64,000 nt of DNA from Streptomyces sp. G-G2 (GCF_030063135.1 NZ_JASISO010000027.1:1204-65203), one strand, 5' to 3'. Counted from the stretch's first letter, positions 24,963 to 33,152 are shown. Numbers and translations: made by a program. The notes: a model not told the origin generated them from the sequence alone.

Positions 24963-26225
24963 TCATTCCGCCACGTCGATGCTGCACCGGTTGGACTCCA
25001 CCCCGGCGGCCGTGACCACTTGGATGTCGACCCGGCCCGGCTCCACCTCCGCCGGGACGGGCACGGTCAGCACCGTATCGGAGGGGGTGGTGAACCCGCC
25101 CGCGACCGGCACCAGCGGCACGTGCACGTGCACCGTCCCGATCCGCACCACGAGCCGCGCCAGCATCTCGGGCGTCTGTGCCCCGGGCGGTACGAAGCCC
25201 ACGCCCCGGATCTCGATGTCGTCCCCGGGACGTACCGAGGCGTCGATGTCCCCCGGTTCCCGGGTCCGTACGACCGACAGCACCAGCGGACGGCTGCCTT
25301 CCGCGTACTTCGCGGCCAGGTACACCGCGGCCGACAGCGCGACCAGCAGCGCGAGCGCCCACGGCAGCCGCGGCATCCGGTCGGGGAACCGGGCCAGGGT
25401 GACCGCCGCGAAGGCCAGCACCACCGTGGAGACCAGCGCGTACTGCGCGTCCGGCAGGCTCCCGCGCCCCGCGTCGTCGGTCAGCAGGTCCGCCCCGCGC
25501 GGCCGGTCGGCGGGCAGCTTCTGGAGCCGCTGGCCCATGATGCGTACGGAGACCACGCGCCGCACCAGCACGGAGACCCCGGCGGTCAGCGCCACCACCG
25601 CCAGCAGCGGCAGCGCCCGCCACAGCCCTAGCCCGGCGTAGAGCGCGGCCCGCTCCGGCCCGGGCGTGGAGGCGGCCAGCCGCAGCGTGGGCAGCAGCGC
25701 CGCGAACGCGGTCAGCACCAGCCACGCGCCCGCCACCGTCTTGGAGGTGGAGAGCCGGTTGTCCTCGCCGACCAGCGGGGCCAGCAGCCCGCCCCGCACG
25801 GGCTGGGCCCGGGCCGCCACCGTCAGCAGTCCGGCGAGCACCACCGCGGCCAGCAGCCCGGCGGTGCGCGCGGTGCTCCAGCCGTTGCCGACGGCGGTGC
25901 CGACCTGGACCAGCAGCAGCACTCCGGCGGCGATCCACACGCCCAGCACGGCGCGGCGCGAGAGCAGGTACAGCCAGGAGTGCCCGGCCTCCCGGCCGCG
26001 CGCGGCCACCGTCCGGGCGGACAGGGTGAGTTCGTCGGAGACCCACTGGCGGGAGGCTCCGGCCGAGCGGGCGACGGCGGCGGGCAGGCCCATGCCCGCG
26101 GCGAGCCCGTCGCGCTGCTCCAGGAACGCCTCGACCGCGCGCCGGTGGCCCTCGCGGGCCCCGTGCGGGCAGTCGTCACAGGTACAGCCGCCGCCGTGGG
26201 TACTTCTGTGGATCTCTTGGACAGC
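24963..26225 (-). CDS. Polytopic membrane protein with N-terminal Cys cluster and IPT/TIG-like C-terminal domain
   Basis: 420 aa from GTG 26225, preceded by GAGGCGG; a TTG 36 nt upstream is less likely. The N-terminus has a Cys cluster, GGGCTCDDCPHG. About seven transmembrane helices span residues 85-330. The C-terminal 100 residues (RPGDDIEIRGVGFVPPGAQ, VDIQVVTAAGVESNRCSI) look like an IPT/TIG immunoglobulin-like fold. I do not recognise a function. A perfect CACTGC-G-GCAGTG palindrome lies 66 bp upstream at 26291-26303. Confidence 0.75.
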   Translation of the reverse strand, partial: AVQEIHRSTHGGGCTCDDCPHGAREGHRRAVEAFLEQRDGLAAGMGLPAAVARSAGASRQWVSDELTLSARTVAARGREAGHSWLYLLSRRAVLGVWIAAGVLLLVQVGTAVGNGWSTARTAGLLAAVVLAGLLTVAARAQPVRGGLLAPLVGEDNRLSTSKTVAGAWLVLTAFAALLPTLRLAASTPGPERAALYAGLGLWRALPLLAVVALTAGVSVLVRRVVSVRIMGQRLQKLPADRPRGADLLTDDAGRGSLPDAQYALVSTVVLAFAAVTLARFPDRMPRLPWALALLVALSAAVYLAAKYAEGSRPLVLSVVRTREPGDIDASVRPGDDIEIRGVGFVPPGAQTPEMLARLVVRIGTVHVHVPLVPVAGGFTTPSDTVLTVPVPAEVEPGRVDIQVVTAAGVESNRCSIDVAE

Positions 26226-26290
26226 CACGTGCGTGCCGCCTCTCTGACTACCTTCGTCCAACTACCGGGCAATGCCAGCGAATTGTGCAC

Positions 26291-26303
26291 CACTGCGGCA
26301 GTG
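26291..26303. promoter_or_regulatory. 13-bp perfect palindrome upstream of the TIG-type membrane gene
   Basis: CACTGCGGCAGTG lies between the membrane-protein start (26225) and the class II aldolase homologue stop (26336). A possible operator; no regulator assigned. Confidence 0.35.
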
Positions 26304-26335
26304 CTCCGGATTGCGCACGATGTCAGAGCAGGTGA

Positions 26336-27124
26336 TTAACCGTTCATGATGTTGACGCCACCCGCTGTCTCCTGCTGCCACAGCGGCTGACAGTTGACCC
26401 ACGCCGCCAGGTCCGTGCCGAACTGCTGCCTGGTCAGGGCCGCATTGTGGTGGTCGATGAGCACCGGCTTCCCGGCCGCCCGCGCGATCAGCTGCACCTG
26501 GGCCGCCCGTTCGGCCGCGATGAACCACCACACCGCCGCGTCCACCGAGCTCCCGACCGTCAGCAGCCCCTGGTTGCGCAGGACGAGCGCCTTGTACGGG
26601 CCCAGCGCCCGCCCGATCCTGTCCGGGTCCCCGCCGCCGCCCGCGTACTCGTCGAGCAGCGCGTGGTCCTCGTAGAAGGCGCAGGCCTCGTGGGTGACCG
26701 GGGCCAGCAGCTCGCCGAGGGCGGCCAGCGCCCTGCCGTACGGGGCCTGCGCGCGGACCACGGCCACCACCTCGGGCCGGGCCCGGTGCACCGCCGCGTG
26801 CACGGCGAAGGCCAGCTGGTTGACCCGCCGCTCCCCCTGGACCACCCGCCCCCCGGCATCGACCAGCAGCAGGTCCTCGGGTCCGAGCCCGGCGAAGGCC
26901 CGGCCGAAGGGGTTCACCCAGCAGCAGTCCTCGAACTCCGGGTCGCGGGCGGTGACGTGCCCGCCCACCCCGTCCTCGTACCCGAGCCGCCCCAGCAGCC
27001 GCAGCGCCGCCGCGAGGCGTTCCTTGCGGTGCGCGCGCTCCTGCTCGGGAGTGCCGAAGACCGGCGGCATCTCGAAGCCCAGCCGCTCCACGGGCACGGG
27101 TGCGGGTGCGTCTCGCTCGGCCAT
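26336..27124 (-). CDS. Class II aldolase/adducin-family protein lacking the metal-binding histidines
   Basis: 262 aa from ATG 27124 with RBS GGAGGGG. The fold is clear (LLGRLGYEDGVGGHVTARDP, LLLVDAGGRVVQGE, CAFYEDHALL). In active members zinc is held by HxH before the SPYG-type motif and by the His of RNHGLL. Here these read RAQAPYG (residues 124-130) and RNQGLL (183-188), so all three ligands are replaced. It is therefore more likely a non-catalytic or repurposed adducin-like protein than an aldolase. It lies 71 bp downstream of the HATPase gene on the same strand. Confidence 0.83.
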   Translation of the reverse strand: MAERDAPAPVPVERLGFEMPPVFGTPEQERAHRKERLAAALRLLGRLGYEDGVGGHVTARDPEFEDCCWVNPFGRAFAGLGPEDLLLVDAGGRVVQGERRVNQLAFAVHAAVHRARPEVVAVVRAQAPYGRALAALGELLAPVTHEACAFYEDHALLDEYAGGGGDPDRIGRALGPYKALVLRNQGLLTVGSSVDAAVWWFIAAERAAQVQLIARAAGKPVLIDHHNAALTRQQFGTDLAAWVNCQPLWQQETAGGVNIMNG

Positions 27125-27195
27125 GGCCCCTCCTTCAAGGTCGCGGCGCAAGGTACCGGGGGCCGGGCCAAGAGACCAGAGGAACGGCGGAGCCC

Positions 27196-27621
27196 TCAGC
27201 ACGCACCCGGCGGGTCGCGCCGCAGCTCGGCCCAGACCGTCTTGCCGACACCCTGCTCGGCCACGCCCCAGGCGGCGGCGAGCGCGGCCACCATCGCCAT
27301 GCCGTAGCCCGACTCGGCCCCGCGGCGCGGCGGCCGCACCTGCGGCCACAGGTCGGCGCGCGCGTCCGTCACCTCGATCCGCAGCAGGCTGGGGATGATC
27401 ACGAGGCGCAGCTCGATGTCCCGCCCGGGGGCCGCCCCGTGCCGCACCGCGTTGGCGGCCAGCTCACCCACCACCGATCCGGCGTCGTCGGACAGGGCGG
27501 AGCTGTGTACGACGCCCCACTCGTCGAGCTGTACGAGCGCCAGGTGCCGGGCGAGCCGGGCGCCGCGCTCCGTGGGGCTGAACCGTTGGGCGTACGCCTT
27601 CGCGAGAAGATCTCCGGGCAC
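27196..27621 (-). CDS. HATPase_c anti-sigma-type ATP-binding protein (AbaA/WhiJ-locus type)
   Basis: 141 aa from GTG 27621, chosen because GGAGAGG lies 7 nt upstream; 11 further codons are open upstream. The N-box is VVGELAANAVRHG and the G-box region is GYGMAMVAALAAAWGV. It has the GHKL fold of SpoIIAB/RsbW-like kinases. It is divergent from an XRE-DUF5753 gene, an arrangement that recurs widely in Streptomyces as the WhiJ-like regulatory triad. Confidence 0.85.
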   Translation of the reverse strand: MPGDLLAKAYAQRFSPTERGARLARHLALVQLDEWGVVHSSALSDDAGSVVGELAANAVRHGAAPGRDIELRLVIIPSLLRIEVTDARADLWPQVRPPRRGAESGYGMAMVAALAAAWGVAEQGVGKTVWAELRRDPPGAC

Positions 27622-27725
27622 GACCGTTCCTCTCCGTAGCGGATCCACTACCAAGCGATATGAGCGTGGCCTAGGCTTTACATCCCTTCAACTAGCCAGT
27701 TTCGAAGGAAGAGTTAGGTGACGTC

Positions 27726-28565
27726 ATGGTCAACCGCAAGGAACTGAACCCCGAGAGCGGGCCGCGAGCGGCTTACGGGGCACGTCTGCGCAATCTGCGA
27801 GAAGGTCGCGGGTGGAGCCAAGAAGACCTGGCTGCCCGGATCGAGTACTCCAGCCAGCACATTTCCGCGGTTGAAACTGGGCGCAAACCGCCAACTCTGC
27901 GGTTCTCACGACAGGCTGACGGGGCCCTCGGTACCGGAGGCTCCACTGAGACCTTCGAACGCCAGTGGCGCGAGATCCGGCACGGCGCGCTACTGGAGGG
28001 CTTCCCCGAGTACGTCGGCTGCGAAGGCCGTGCAGTCGAGATCCGGCTGTACGAAGTCGGAGTCATTCCCGGCCTGCTCCAAACGCCCGAGTACGCGGGG
28101 ACCCTCGCGGCGAGCGACATCAGGCGAGGCGTAGTCACGGCCGATCAGGCACAGGAACGTACCTCGGTCGTGGCGGAGCGACAGGCAGCCCTCGCCCGAA
28201 CGCCTCCGCCACTCGTGTGGGCGGTACTGGACGAAAGCTGTCTTCGCCGAACCGTCGGGGAACCTGACGTGTGGGACGCGCAGTTGGCTCGGCTGATGGA
28301 GTTCGCCGAACTGCCGAACACCGTGCTCCAGATCGCCGAGTTCACCATGGGGGCCCGGCGCCCCCTGAGCCTGCCGCTGTACATCCTGACGATGGCGGAC
28401 CGCTCGCTCATGTCGTATGCGGAGTCTGCCCAGCGGGGCCATCTGGAACGGGACGGCAAGTCCGTCGTGCCCATCCTGTCGGCCTACCATCAGCTACAGG
28501 CCGAAGCGCTGCACCAGGCCGCATCCGTGGCCATGATCAGTCAGTTACGAAAGGGCACCCCGTGA
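27726..28565 (+). CDS. XRE-family HTH regulator with DUF5753 (WhiJ-like)
   Basis: 279 aa. The HTH lies at about 16-60 (LRNLREGRGWSQEDLAARIE, YSSQHISAVETGRK). DUF5753 follows from about 95 (VIPGLLQTPEYAGTLAAS, LSLPLYILTMADRSLMSYAE). WhiJ-type proteins are thought to repress developmental genes until they contact a small DUF397 partner, and here that partner gene overlaps the stop codon (GTGA, 28562-28565). The coding sequence is visibly less GC-rich than its neighbours, with many A- or T-ending codons, which suggests acquisition by transfer. Confidence 0.9.
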   Translation: MVNRKELNPESGPRAAYGARLRNLREGRGWSQEDLAARIEYSSQHISAVETGRKPPTLRFSRQADGALGTGGSTETFERQWREIRHGALLEGFPEYVGCEGRAVEIRLYEVGVIPGLLQTPEYAGTLAASDIRRGVVTADQAQERTSVVAERQAALARTPPPLVWAVLDESCLRRTVGEPDVWDAQLARLMEFAELPNTVLQIAEFTMGARRPLSLPLYILTMADRSLMSYAESAQRGHLERDGKSVVPILSAYHQLQAEALHQAASVAMISQLRKGTP

Positions 28566-28768
28566 CGACCGAGACCGAAACCCTGCACTGGTTCACGTCC
28601 TCGTACAGCGAAAACGGGGGCGCCTGCGTGTCGGTCGCCACCGACCTCGCCGCATCGCACGGCACGGTCCCCGTCCGGGACAGCAAGCGCCCCGACGGCC
28701 CCGTCATCGCATTCTCGCGCAACGCCTTCACGGGACTGCTCGACCTGGCCCGCGGGGCGGACGTCTAG
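28562..28768 (+). CDS. DUF397 small protein, partner of the WhiJ-like regulator
   Basis: 68 aa from GTG 28562. The family pattern WFTSSYSENGGACVSVA and VPVRDSKRPDGPVIAFS is complete. DUF397 proteins are small acidic modulators of the adjacent XRE-DUF5753 regulator. A 4-nt overlap with that gene implies coupled translation. A strong terminator follows 8 nt after the stop. Confidence 0.92.
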   Translation: MTTETETLHWFTSSYSENGGACVSVATDLAASHGTVPVRDSKRPDGPVIAFSRNAFTGLLDLARGADV

Positions 28769-28775
28769 AAACGGC

Positions 28776-28813
28776 GGAGCCGCCGTCCCCCTCGGAGGGG
28801 GGACGGCGGCTCC
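28776..28813. terminator. Bidirectional terminator between DUF397 gene and guaA
   Basis: GGAGCCGCCGTCCCCC (28776-28791) and GGGGGACGGCGGCTCC (28798-28813) are 16-bp perfect arms around a 6-nt loop, between two converging genes. Confidence 0.9.
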
Positions 28814-28833
28814 GGTCGTCCGGGCGGGAGGGA

Positions 28834-30426
28834 CTACTCCCACTCGATGGTGCCCGGGGGCTTGCTCGTGCAGTCCAGGACCACGCGGTTCACGTCCGGC
28901 ACCTCGTTGGTGATGCGGGTGGAGATCTTGGCCAGCACCTCGTACGGCATGCGCGTCCAGTCCGCGGTCATCGCGTCCTCGGAGGAGACGGGGCGCAGCA
29001 CGATCGGGTGACCGTAGGTGCGGCCGTCGCCCTGGACGCCGACGCTGCGGACGTCCGCGAGCAGGACGACCGGGCACTGCCAGATCGCCCGGTCCAGGCC
29101 CGCGGCGGTCAGCTCGTGGCGCGCGATGGCGTCGGCCTCGCGGAGCAGGTCCAGACGCTCCTTGGTGACCTCACCCACGATGCGGATGCCGAGGCCGGGG
29201 CCGGGGAAGGGCTGGCGCTGGACGATCTCGTCCGGCAGGCCCAGCTCCTGGCCCACCATGCGGACCTCGTCCTTGAACAACTGGCGCAGCGGCTCGACGA
29301 GTTCGAACTCGATGTCGTCGGGGAGCCCGCCCACGTTGTGGTGGGACTTGATGTTGGCCGTGCCGCTGCCGCCGCCGGACTCGACGACGTCCGGGTACAG
29401 GGTGCCCTGGACCAGGAAGGCCACGTCGGCCCCGCCCTCGGCGATGATCTCGGCCTGGGCCTGCTCGAAGACGCGGATGAACTCGCGGCCGATGATCTTC
29501 CGCTTGGTCTCCGGGTCGGAGACTCCGGCCAGCGCGCCCAGGAAGCGCTCCTGCGCGTCGACGACCTTCAGCTGGACGCCGGTCGCGGCGACGAAGTCCT
29601 TCTCGACCTGCTCGGTCTCGCCCTTGCGCATCAGGCCGTGGTCGACGTAGACGCAGGTGAGCTGGGAGCCGATGGCCTTCTGGACGAGGGCCGCGGCGAC
29701 CGCCGAGTCCACGCCGCCGGAGAGGCCGCAGATGGCGCGCTTGTCGCCGACCTGCTCGCGGATGGCCGCGATCTGCTCCTCGACGATGTTGCCGGTGGTC
29801 CAGGCGGGGGCGAGGCCCGCACCGCGGTAGAGGAAGTGCTCCAGGATCTGCTGGCCGTGCGTGGAGTGCATGACCTCGGGGTGGTACTGGACCCCGTACA
29901 GCTTCTTCTCGTCGTTCTCGAAGGCCGCGACCGGGACGACGTGGGTCGACGCGGTGACGGTGAAGCCCTCGGGGGCGGCGGAGCAGGCGTCGCCGTGGGA
30001 CATCCACACCGACTGGTTGTCGGGGGTGCCCTCGAAGAGGGTGGAGCCGGGCTTGGAGACGGCCAGTTCGGTACGGCCGTACTCGCGGGCGCCGGTGTTG
30101 TCGACGGTGCCGCCGAGGGTGGTGGCCATCAGCTGGAAGCCGTAGCACATGCCGAAGACCGGGACCCCGGCCTCGAACAGGGCGCGGGAGTCGTCCAGGC
30201 GAGGGGCGCCCTCCTCGTACACGGAGGACGGACCGCCGGAGAGGATGATCGCCTTGGGGTTCTTGGCCAGCATCTCTGCCACGGGCATCGTGCCGGGCAC
30301 GATCTCGCTGTAGACCCTGGCCTCACGGACGCGGCGGGCGATGAGCTGGGCGTACTGGGCGCCGAAGTCGACGACGAGAACCGTGTCCGGGGCGCTGTCG
30401 TGGGCGGCGGAGGGTGCTTCTGGCAC
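28834..30426 (-). CDS. guaA: GMP synthase (glutamine-hydrolysing)
   Basis: 530 aa from GTG 30426. Converts XMP, glutamine and ATP to GMP, the last step of guanine nucleotide synthesis. The class I amidotransferase domain has the nucleophile in GMCYGFQLMA and the His in YGVQYHPEV. The PP-loop ATP pyrophosphatase motif is GLSGGVDSAVAAAL. The C-terminal dimerisation domain ends KPPGTIEWE, as in all GuaA. The window also holds guaB2 and guaB3, so most of the guanine branch is local. Confidence 0.98.
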   Translation of the reverse strand: MPEAPSAAHDSAPDTVLVVDFGAQYAQLIARRVREARVYSEIVPGTMPVAEMLAKNPKAIILSGGPSSVYEEGAPRLDDSRALFEAGVPVFGMCYGFQLMATTLGGTVDNTGAREYGRTELAVSKPGSTLFEGTPDNQSVWMSHGDACSAAPEGFTVTASTHVVPVAAFENDEKKLYGVQYHPEVMHSTHGQQILEHFLYRGAGLAPAWTTGNIVEEQIAAIREQVGDKRAICGLSGGVDSAVAAALVQKAIGSQLTCVYVDHGLMRKGETEQVEKDFVAATGVQLKVVDAQERFLGALAGVSDPETKRKIIGREFIRVFEQAQAEIIAEGGADVAFLVQGTLYPDVVESGGGSGTANIKSHHNVGGLPDDIEFELVEPLRQLFKDEVRMVGQELGLPDEIVQRQPFPGPGLGIRIVGEVTKERLDLLREADAIARHELTAAGLDRAIWQCPVVLLADVRSVGVQGDGRTYGHPIVLRPVSSEDAMTADWTRMPYEVLAKISTRITNEVPDVNRVVLDCTSKPPGTIEWE

Positions 30427-30514
30427 GGGGCAGGCCTTCCGGCGGAAGAGGTGGCTGTTTTGTCGATTCTAACGGTGGCGGGGTGGGCCCTTTCGTCTCA
30501 CCATCCGAACCCGG

Positions 30515-30544
30515 TTGGCCGGGCGGGGTACGGAAGGTAATAAT
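30515..30544 (+). promoter_or_regulatory. Sigma-70-type promoter for the chorismate-mutase leader
   Basis: -35 TTGGCC (30515-30520), 17-bp spacer, -10 TAATAA (30538-30543). The predicted start of transcription, about 30550-30552, falls at the GTG of a short leader peptide. The AT-rich -10 is conspicuous in this GC-rich sequence. Confidence 0.65.
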
Positions 30545-30551
30545 CCGTACC

Positions 30552-30620
30552 GTGCGCGAGCAGCTGAGCTTCCTCTTTACCTATGGCACCGGCCGGTCCG
30601 GTCGCCATGGGTCATCGTGA
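30552..30620 (+). CDS. Putative Phe/Tyr-containing leader peptide for transcription attenuation
   Basis: 22 codons from GTG 30552: MREQLSFLFTYGTGRSGRHG and two Ser. The run SFLFTY carries two Phe and one Tyr, the end products made from prephenate. It starts at the predicted transcription start (leaderless) and ends 26 nt before a perfect hairpin, which is followed by the chorismate mutase gene. This is the layout of an amino-acid attenuator. Conservation in other species was not checked. Confidence 0.55.
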   Translation: MREQLSFLFTYGTGRSGRHGSS

Positions 30621-30646
30621 TGCTCGCCTGAGCCACTGACTTCCCA

Positions 30647-30678
30647 GAGCGCCCCGGTCCGACAGGACCGGGGCGCTC
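30647..30678 (+). terminator. Attenuator-like hairpin in the chorismate mutase leader
   Basis: GAGCGCCCCGGTCC (30647-30660) and GGACCGGGGCGCTC (30665-30678) pair perfectly over 14 bp with a GACA loop, followed by a short T-containing stretch (GCGTTCTT). CCGGTCC inside the leader peptide (30593-30599) duplicates part of the left arm, so it could compete for the right arm. Confidence 0.65.
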
Positions 30679-30725
30679 CGGCGTTCTTCCGGACCTGCGG
30701 GCCCCCGACCACACCGGAGGAACCC

Positions 30726-31010
30726 GTGTCCGTCGCCACCACCCCCGTCCCCGTCCCCGCCACCTCCCCCGCCCAGCTGATCGCCGGTTCCCGGGAGCGG
30801 ATCGACGCCCTCGACGACCGGATCATCGGTCTGATCCAGGAGCGGATGGCAGTCTCGGCCGTCATCCAGGACGCCCGGATCGCCTCGGGCGGGCGGCGGG
30901 TGCACCTCTCGCGCGAAATGGAGGTGCTCTCGCATTGGAGCAGTGCTCTCGGCAAGCCCGGAACCGCTTTGGCCATGACTCTGCTGGAGCTGTCCCGCGG
31001 CCGCGTGTGA
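30726..31010 (+). CDS. Chorismate mutase, AroQ type
   Basis: 94 aa from GTG 30726 with RBS GGAGG 5 nt upstream. Rearranges chorismate to prephenate for Phe and Tyr. It has the all-helical AroQ pattern seen in the Mycobacterium intracellular enzyme: SRERIDALDDRIIGLIQERM, then RRVHLSREMEVLSHWSSALG and LALTLL-type helix 3. No signal peptide, so it acts in the cytoplasm. It probably needs a DAHP synthase partner for full activity, as in Mycobacterium. A leader peptide and hairpin precede it. Confidence 0.88.
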   Translation: MSVATTPVPVPATSPAQLIAGSRERIDALDDRIIGLIQERMAVSAVIQDARIASGGRRVHLSREMEVLSHWSSALGKPGTALAMTLLELSRGRV

Positions 31011-31163
31011 ACCCGCTTCCCGCGGCCCCCGACGTCCCGCGCGCGCCTGTTCGTCACTCGTCCGAGCCGTGACCGGCCCCCGGCCCGCCGCGTTGATGGC
31101 GGTGTCCGTGCCAGCCAGGCGCGGGCCCGCACGAACCACGCGTGGCTCCGCCGGAGCGATGGA

Positions 31164-31189
31164 GACGCCCGCCCCGTGGAGCGGGCGTC
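31164..31189 (+). terminator. Hairpin downstream of chorismate mutase
   Basis: GACGCCCGC (31164-31172) and GCGGGCGTC (31181-31189) form a 9-bp perfect stem with an 8-nt loop. Confidence 0.55.
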
Positions 31190-31251
31190 GTGGGACCTCG
31201 CTCCTACGCGTGACCGGACGGCAGGGGACAGCAGCCCGGTCACCCATAAAA

Positions 31252-31290
31252 AACGGCCGGTCCAGGGGACGCCCCGGACCGGCCGTTCTT
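31252..31290. terminator. Strong terminator between chorismate mutase and the LAXTG gene
   Basis: AACGGCCGGTCC (31252-31263) and GGACCGGCCGTT (31276-31287) pair fully; the loop can itself pair GGGG with CCCC. A-rich sequence precedes it and CTTTC follows, so it can act in both directions. Confidence 0.85.
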
Positions 31291-31296
31291 TCATGT

Positions 31297-31336
31297 CCCC
31301 GCGTTCCCGCGTTCCCGCGTCCCCGCGTCCCCGCGT
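31297..31336 (+). repeat. Five tandem 8-bp units, CCCCGCGT/TCCCGCGT
   Basis: A microsatellite-like array next to the terminator. Length may vary between strains; no function is apparent. Confidence 0.7.
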
Positions 31337-31375
31337 CCCCCGGTTTCCCCCCGGGGTTCGCTCACGGGTACGCCG

Positions 31376-33061
31376 TTACGCGCGCCCGGTGCGGCGCCGG
31401 AACGCCACGTACAGCGCGCCACCGGCCGCCAGCAGCACGACCGCGCCCAGCGCCATCGTCCCGGCGGAGCTGCCGGTGGAGGCGAGGCCGCCGTTGGGGC
31501 CGTGGTTCGGGGTGGTGGCGGGCGGGGTCGCGGAGCCCGAGGCCGGGGTGGACGGGCCCGGCGAGGCGGAGCCGGAGGCCGAGGGCGACGGGCTGCCGGT
31601 CGGCCCGGGGGTCGGGCCGGTCCCGCCGCCCTTGGCGTTCAGGACGACCTCGGCCGTGTTGTTGTCCGTCTTCGGGTCGAAGCGGTGCGGCGTGACCCCC
31701 TGCGGGGTCTCCGCGCCGACGCCGACCGAGCCCTTGGCCCCCTCGATCACCTGGTCCACCCTCAGTTCGAAGGTGTAGCGGACCTGGTCGTTCTCCAGCA
31801 CCGCCGACGCGCTCGCGCAGAAGTAGCGGGGCGCGCCGAGCTGCTGGGCGGCGGTGCGCTCCGTGCCGTCCGCGTTCACGGCCCGGCAGGCGTCGGGCTT
31901 CTTGGTGACGGTGGTCCCGGCCGGGACGCGGATGTCCGTACGGGCCACGGGCGCGCCGTCGCCGGGGCGGCCGGTCCAGGCCGGTCCCTGGCTGCGGAAG
32001 CCGAGGTCGGCGGTGACCGTCTGGCCCGCCTTGCCCTGGAGGGTGGCGCCGGTGGCGGCGAAGTCCGCGGTGTTGGCGGTGCGGAAGGCGAACTCGCGCC
32101 GGTTGTCGCCCGGTTCGAGGTCGGTGGCCTTCTTGGCGACGGTGCGCTTCTTGACGGCCAGCTTCTTGCCGGTGGAGCCGGGGGCGCCGCTGCTCCCGGC
32201 GGTCCCGGCGGTCCCGGCTGCGGGTGCGGACAGGGCGCTGCCCGTGTCCGGGCGGCTGCCGGTCTCGTAGATCCCGTAGCCGAGCTGGTCCTCGTAGGCC
32301 CGTGCGGTGGCGCGCAGGGTCAGCGGGTCGGCCAGCTCGTACTGCTCGCCGGGGCCGAAGTCGCCCTCGAAGGTGCAGCGGGTGACGGCCGTGACGCCGC
32401 CGCCGCGGGTGGTGCAGTTGTCGTACGCCTCCAGGAACTCCATGCCGCGGGTGGCGGCCAGTTCGAGGACCACGCCGTGGGCGGCGCGGTTCCCGGTGTT
32501 GGCGAAGGCGAGCGGAACGGGCTGCTTCTGCCCGGTCACCAGGTCGGCCGTGAGCGGGAGCTTCTCCATCACCAGGTCGGGACCGCCGACGGTCACCTCG
32601 GTGGTGACGGGTGTGATGGTGGCGCCCTTGACCGAGCCGGTCACGGTGAGGGCGCCGTGGGCGCCGTCCGCGCCGCCCCTGGCGGCGCCGAGGAGCAACT
32701 GGAAGCCGGGGCGGGCCCCGGCGGTGCCGGTGACCTCGCAGATCAAGGTGGTGACGGTCCGCGCGCACGCCGGGTTGGCGGACGGGGCTTCCCGGACGTC
32801 CGCGACCCCGGTCAGCCTGCCGAGGTCGACCGCGAAGGTGAACGTGCCCTGGAAGCCGTCCGCCGCGGCCGGGGAGTCCAGGGAGAAGGCGAGGAGCGAT
32901 TCCTTCGCCACGCCCGTCGGCGTCCCCGGGTGGAGCCGGAGGCCGATCTCGGACGGACCGGTGAGCGGAAAGACGGGTTCCGCGGCGGCGGCGGGGGTGG
33001 TCAGCCCCAGAGCCACCAGACCGGCCGCGGCCAGCAGGGAGATGCGCTTTCTCATGACCAT
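31376..33061 (-). CDS. Secreted LAXTG-anchored cell-wall protein
   Basis: 561 aa from ATG 33061 (a second ATG at 33055 is equally possible). The signal peptide is RKRISLLAAAGLVALGLTTP with AAAA cleavage region. About 470 residues of beta-rich extracellular sequence follow with several Cys. A Pro/Ser/Gly linker leads to GGLASTG, a hydrophobic helix and the basic tail RRRTGRA. LAXTG is the recognition motif of Streptomyces class E sortases, so the protein should be attached to peptidoglycan. No sortase gene is in the window. The repeated-domain region resembles isopeptide or DUF11-type beta domains, but no adhesin activity can be claimed. Confidence 0.85.
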   Translation of the reverse strand: MVMRKRISLLAAAGLVALGLTTPAAAAEPVFPLTGPSEIGLRLHPGTPTGVAKESLLAFSLDSPAAADGFQGTFTFAVDLGRLTGVADVREAPSANPACARTVTTLICEVTGTAGARPGFQLLLGAARGGADGAHGALTVTGSVKGATITPVTTEVTVGGPDLVMEKLPLTADLVTGQKQPVPLAFANTGNRAAHGVVLELAATRGMEFLEAYDNCTTRGGGVTAVTRCTFEGDFGPGEQYELADPLTLRATARAYEDQLGYGIYETGSRPDTGSALSAPAAGTAGTAGSSGAPGSTGKKLAVKKRTVAKKATDLEPGDNRREFAFRTANTADFAATGATLQGKAGQTVTADLGFRSQGPAWTGRPGDGAPVARTDIRVPAGTTVTKKPDACRAVNADGTERTAAQQLGAPRYFCASASAVLENDQVRYTFELRVDQVIEGAKGSVGVGAETPQGVTPHRFDPKTDNNTAEVVLNAKGGGTGPTPGPTGSPSPSASGSASPGPSTPASGSATPPATTPNHGPNGGLASTGSSAGTMALGAVVLLAAGGALYVAFRRRTGRA

Positions 33062-33152
33062 CGAGACCGCCGAACGCAGACGGCAGTTGCCTGGTTCCCC
33101 ATGTGACAGGCATCACTGGCAACCATCCGGAGCGGTCACGTGTCACTTGTGT

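Larger units (their letters stand above)
31011..31375. other. Intergenic region with two terminators and a short tandem array
   Basis: No convincing gene lies in these 365 bp. The chorismate mutase side holds hairpin 31164-31189. The LAXTG-gene side holds hairpin 31252-31287. After it come five 8-bp units (CCCCGCGT/TCCCGCGT) at 31297-31336. Confidence 0.6.

Noticed and set aside
31069..31778. Plus-strand open frames between chorismate mutase and the LAXTG gene
   Set aside because: They cross two strong terminators and run antisense into the LAXTG gene; composition is shadow-like.
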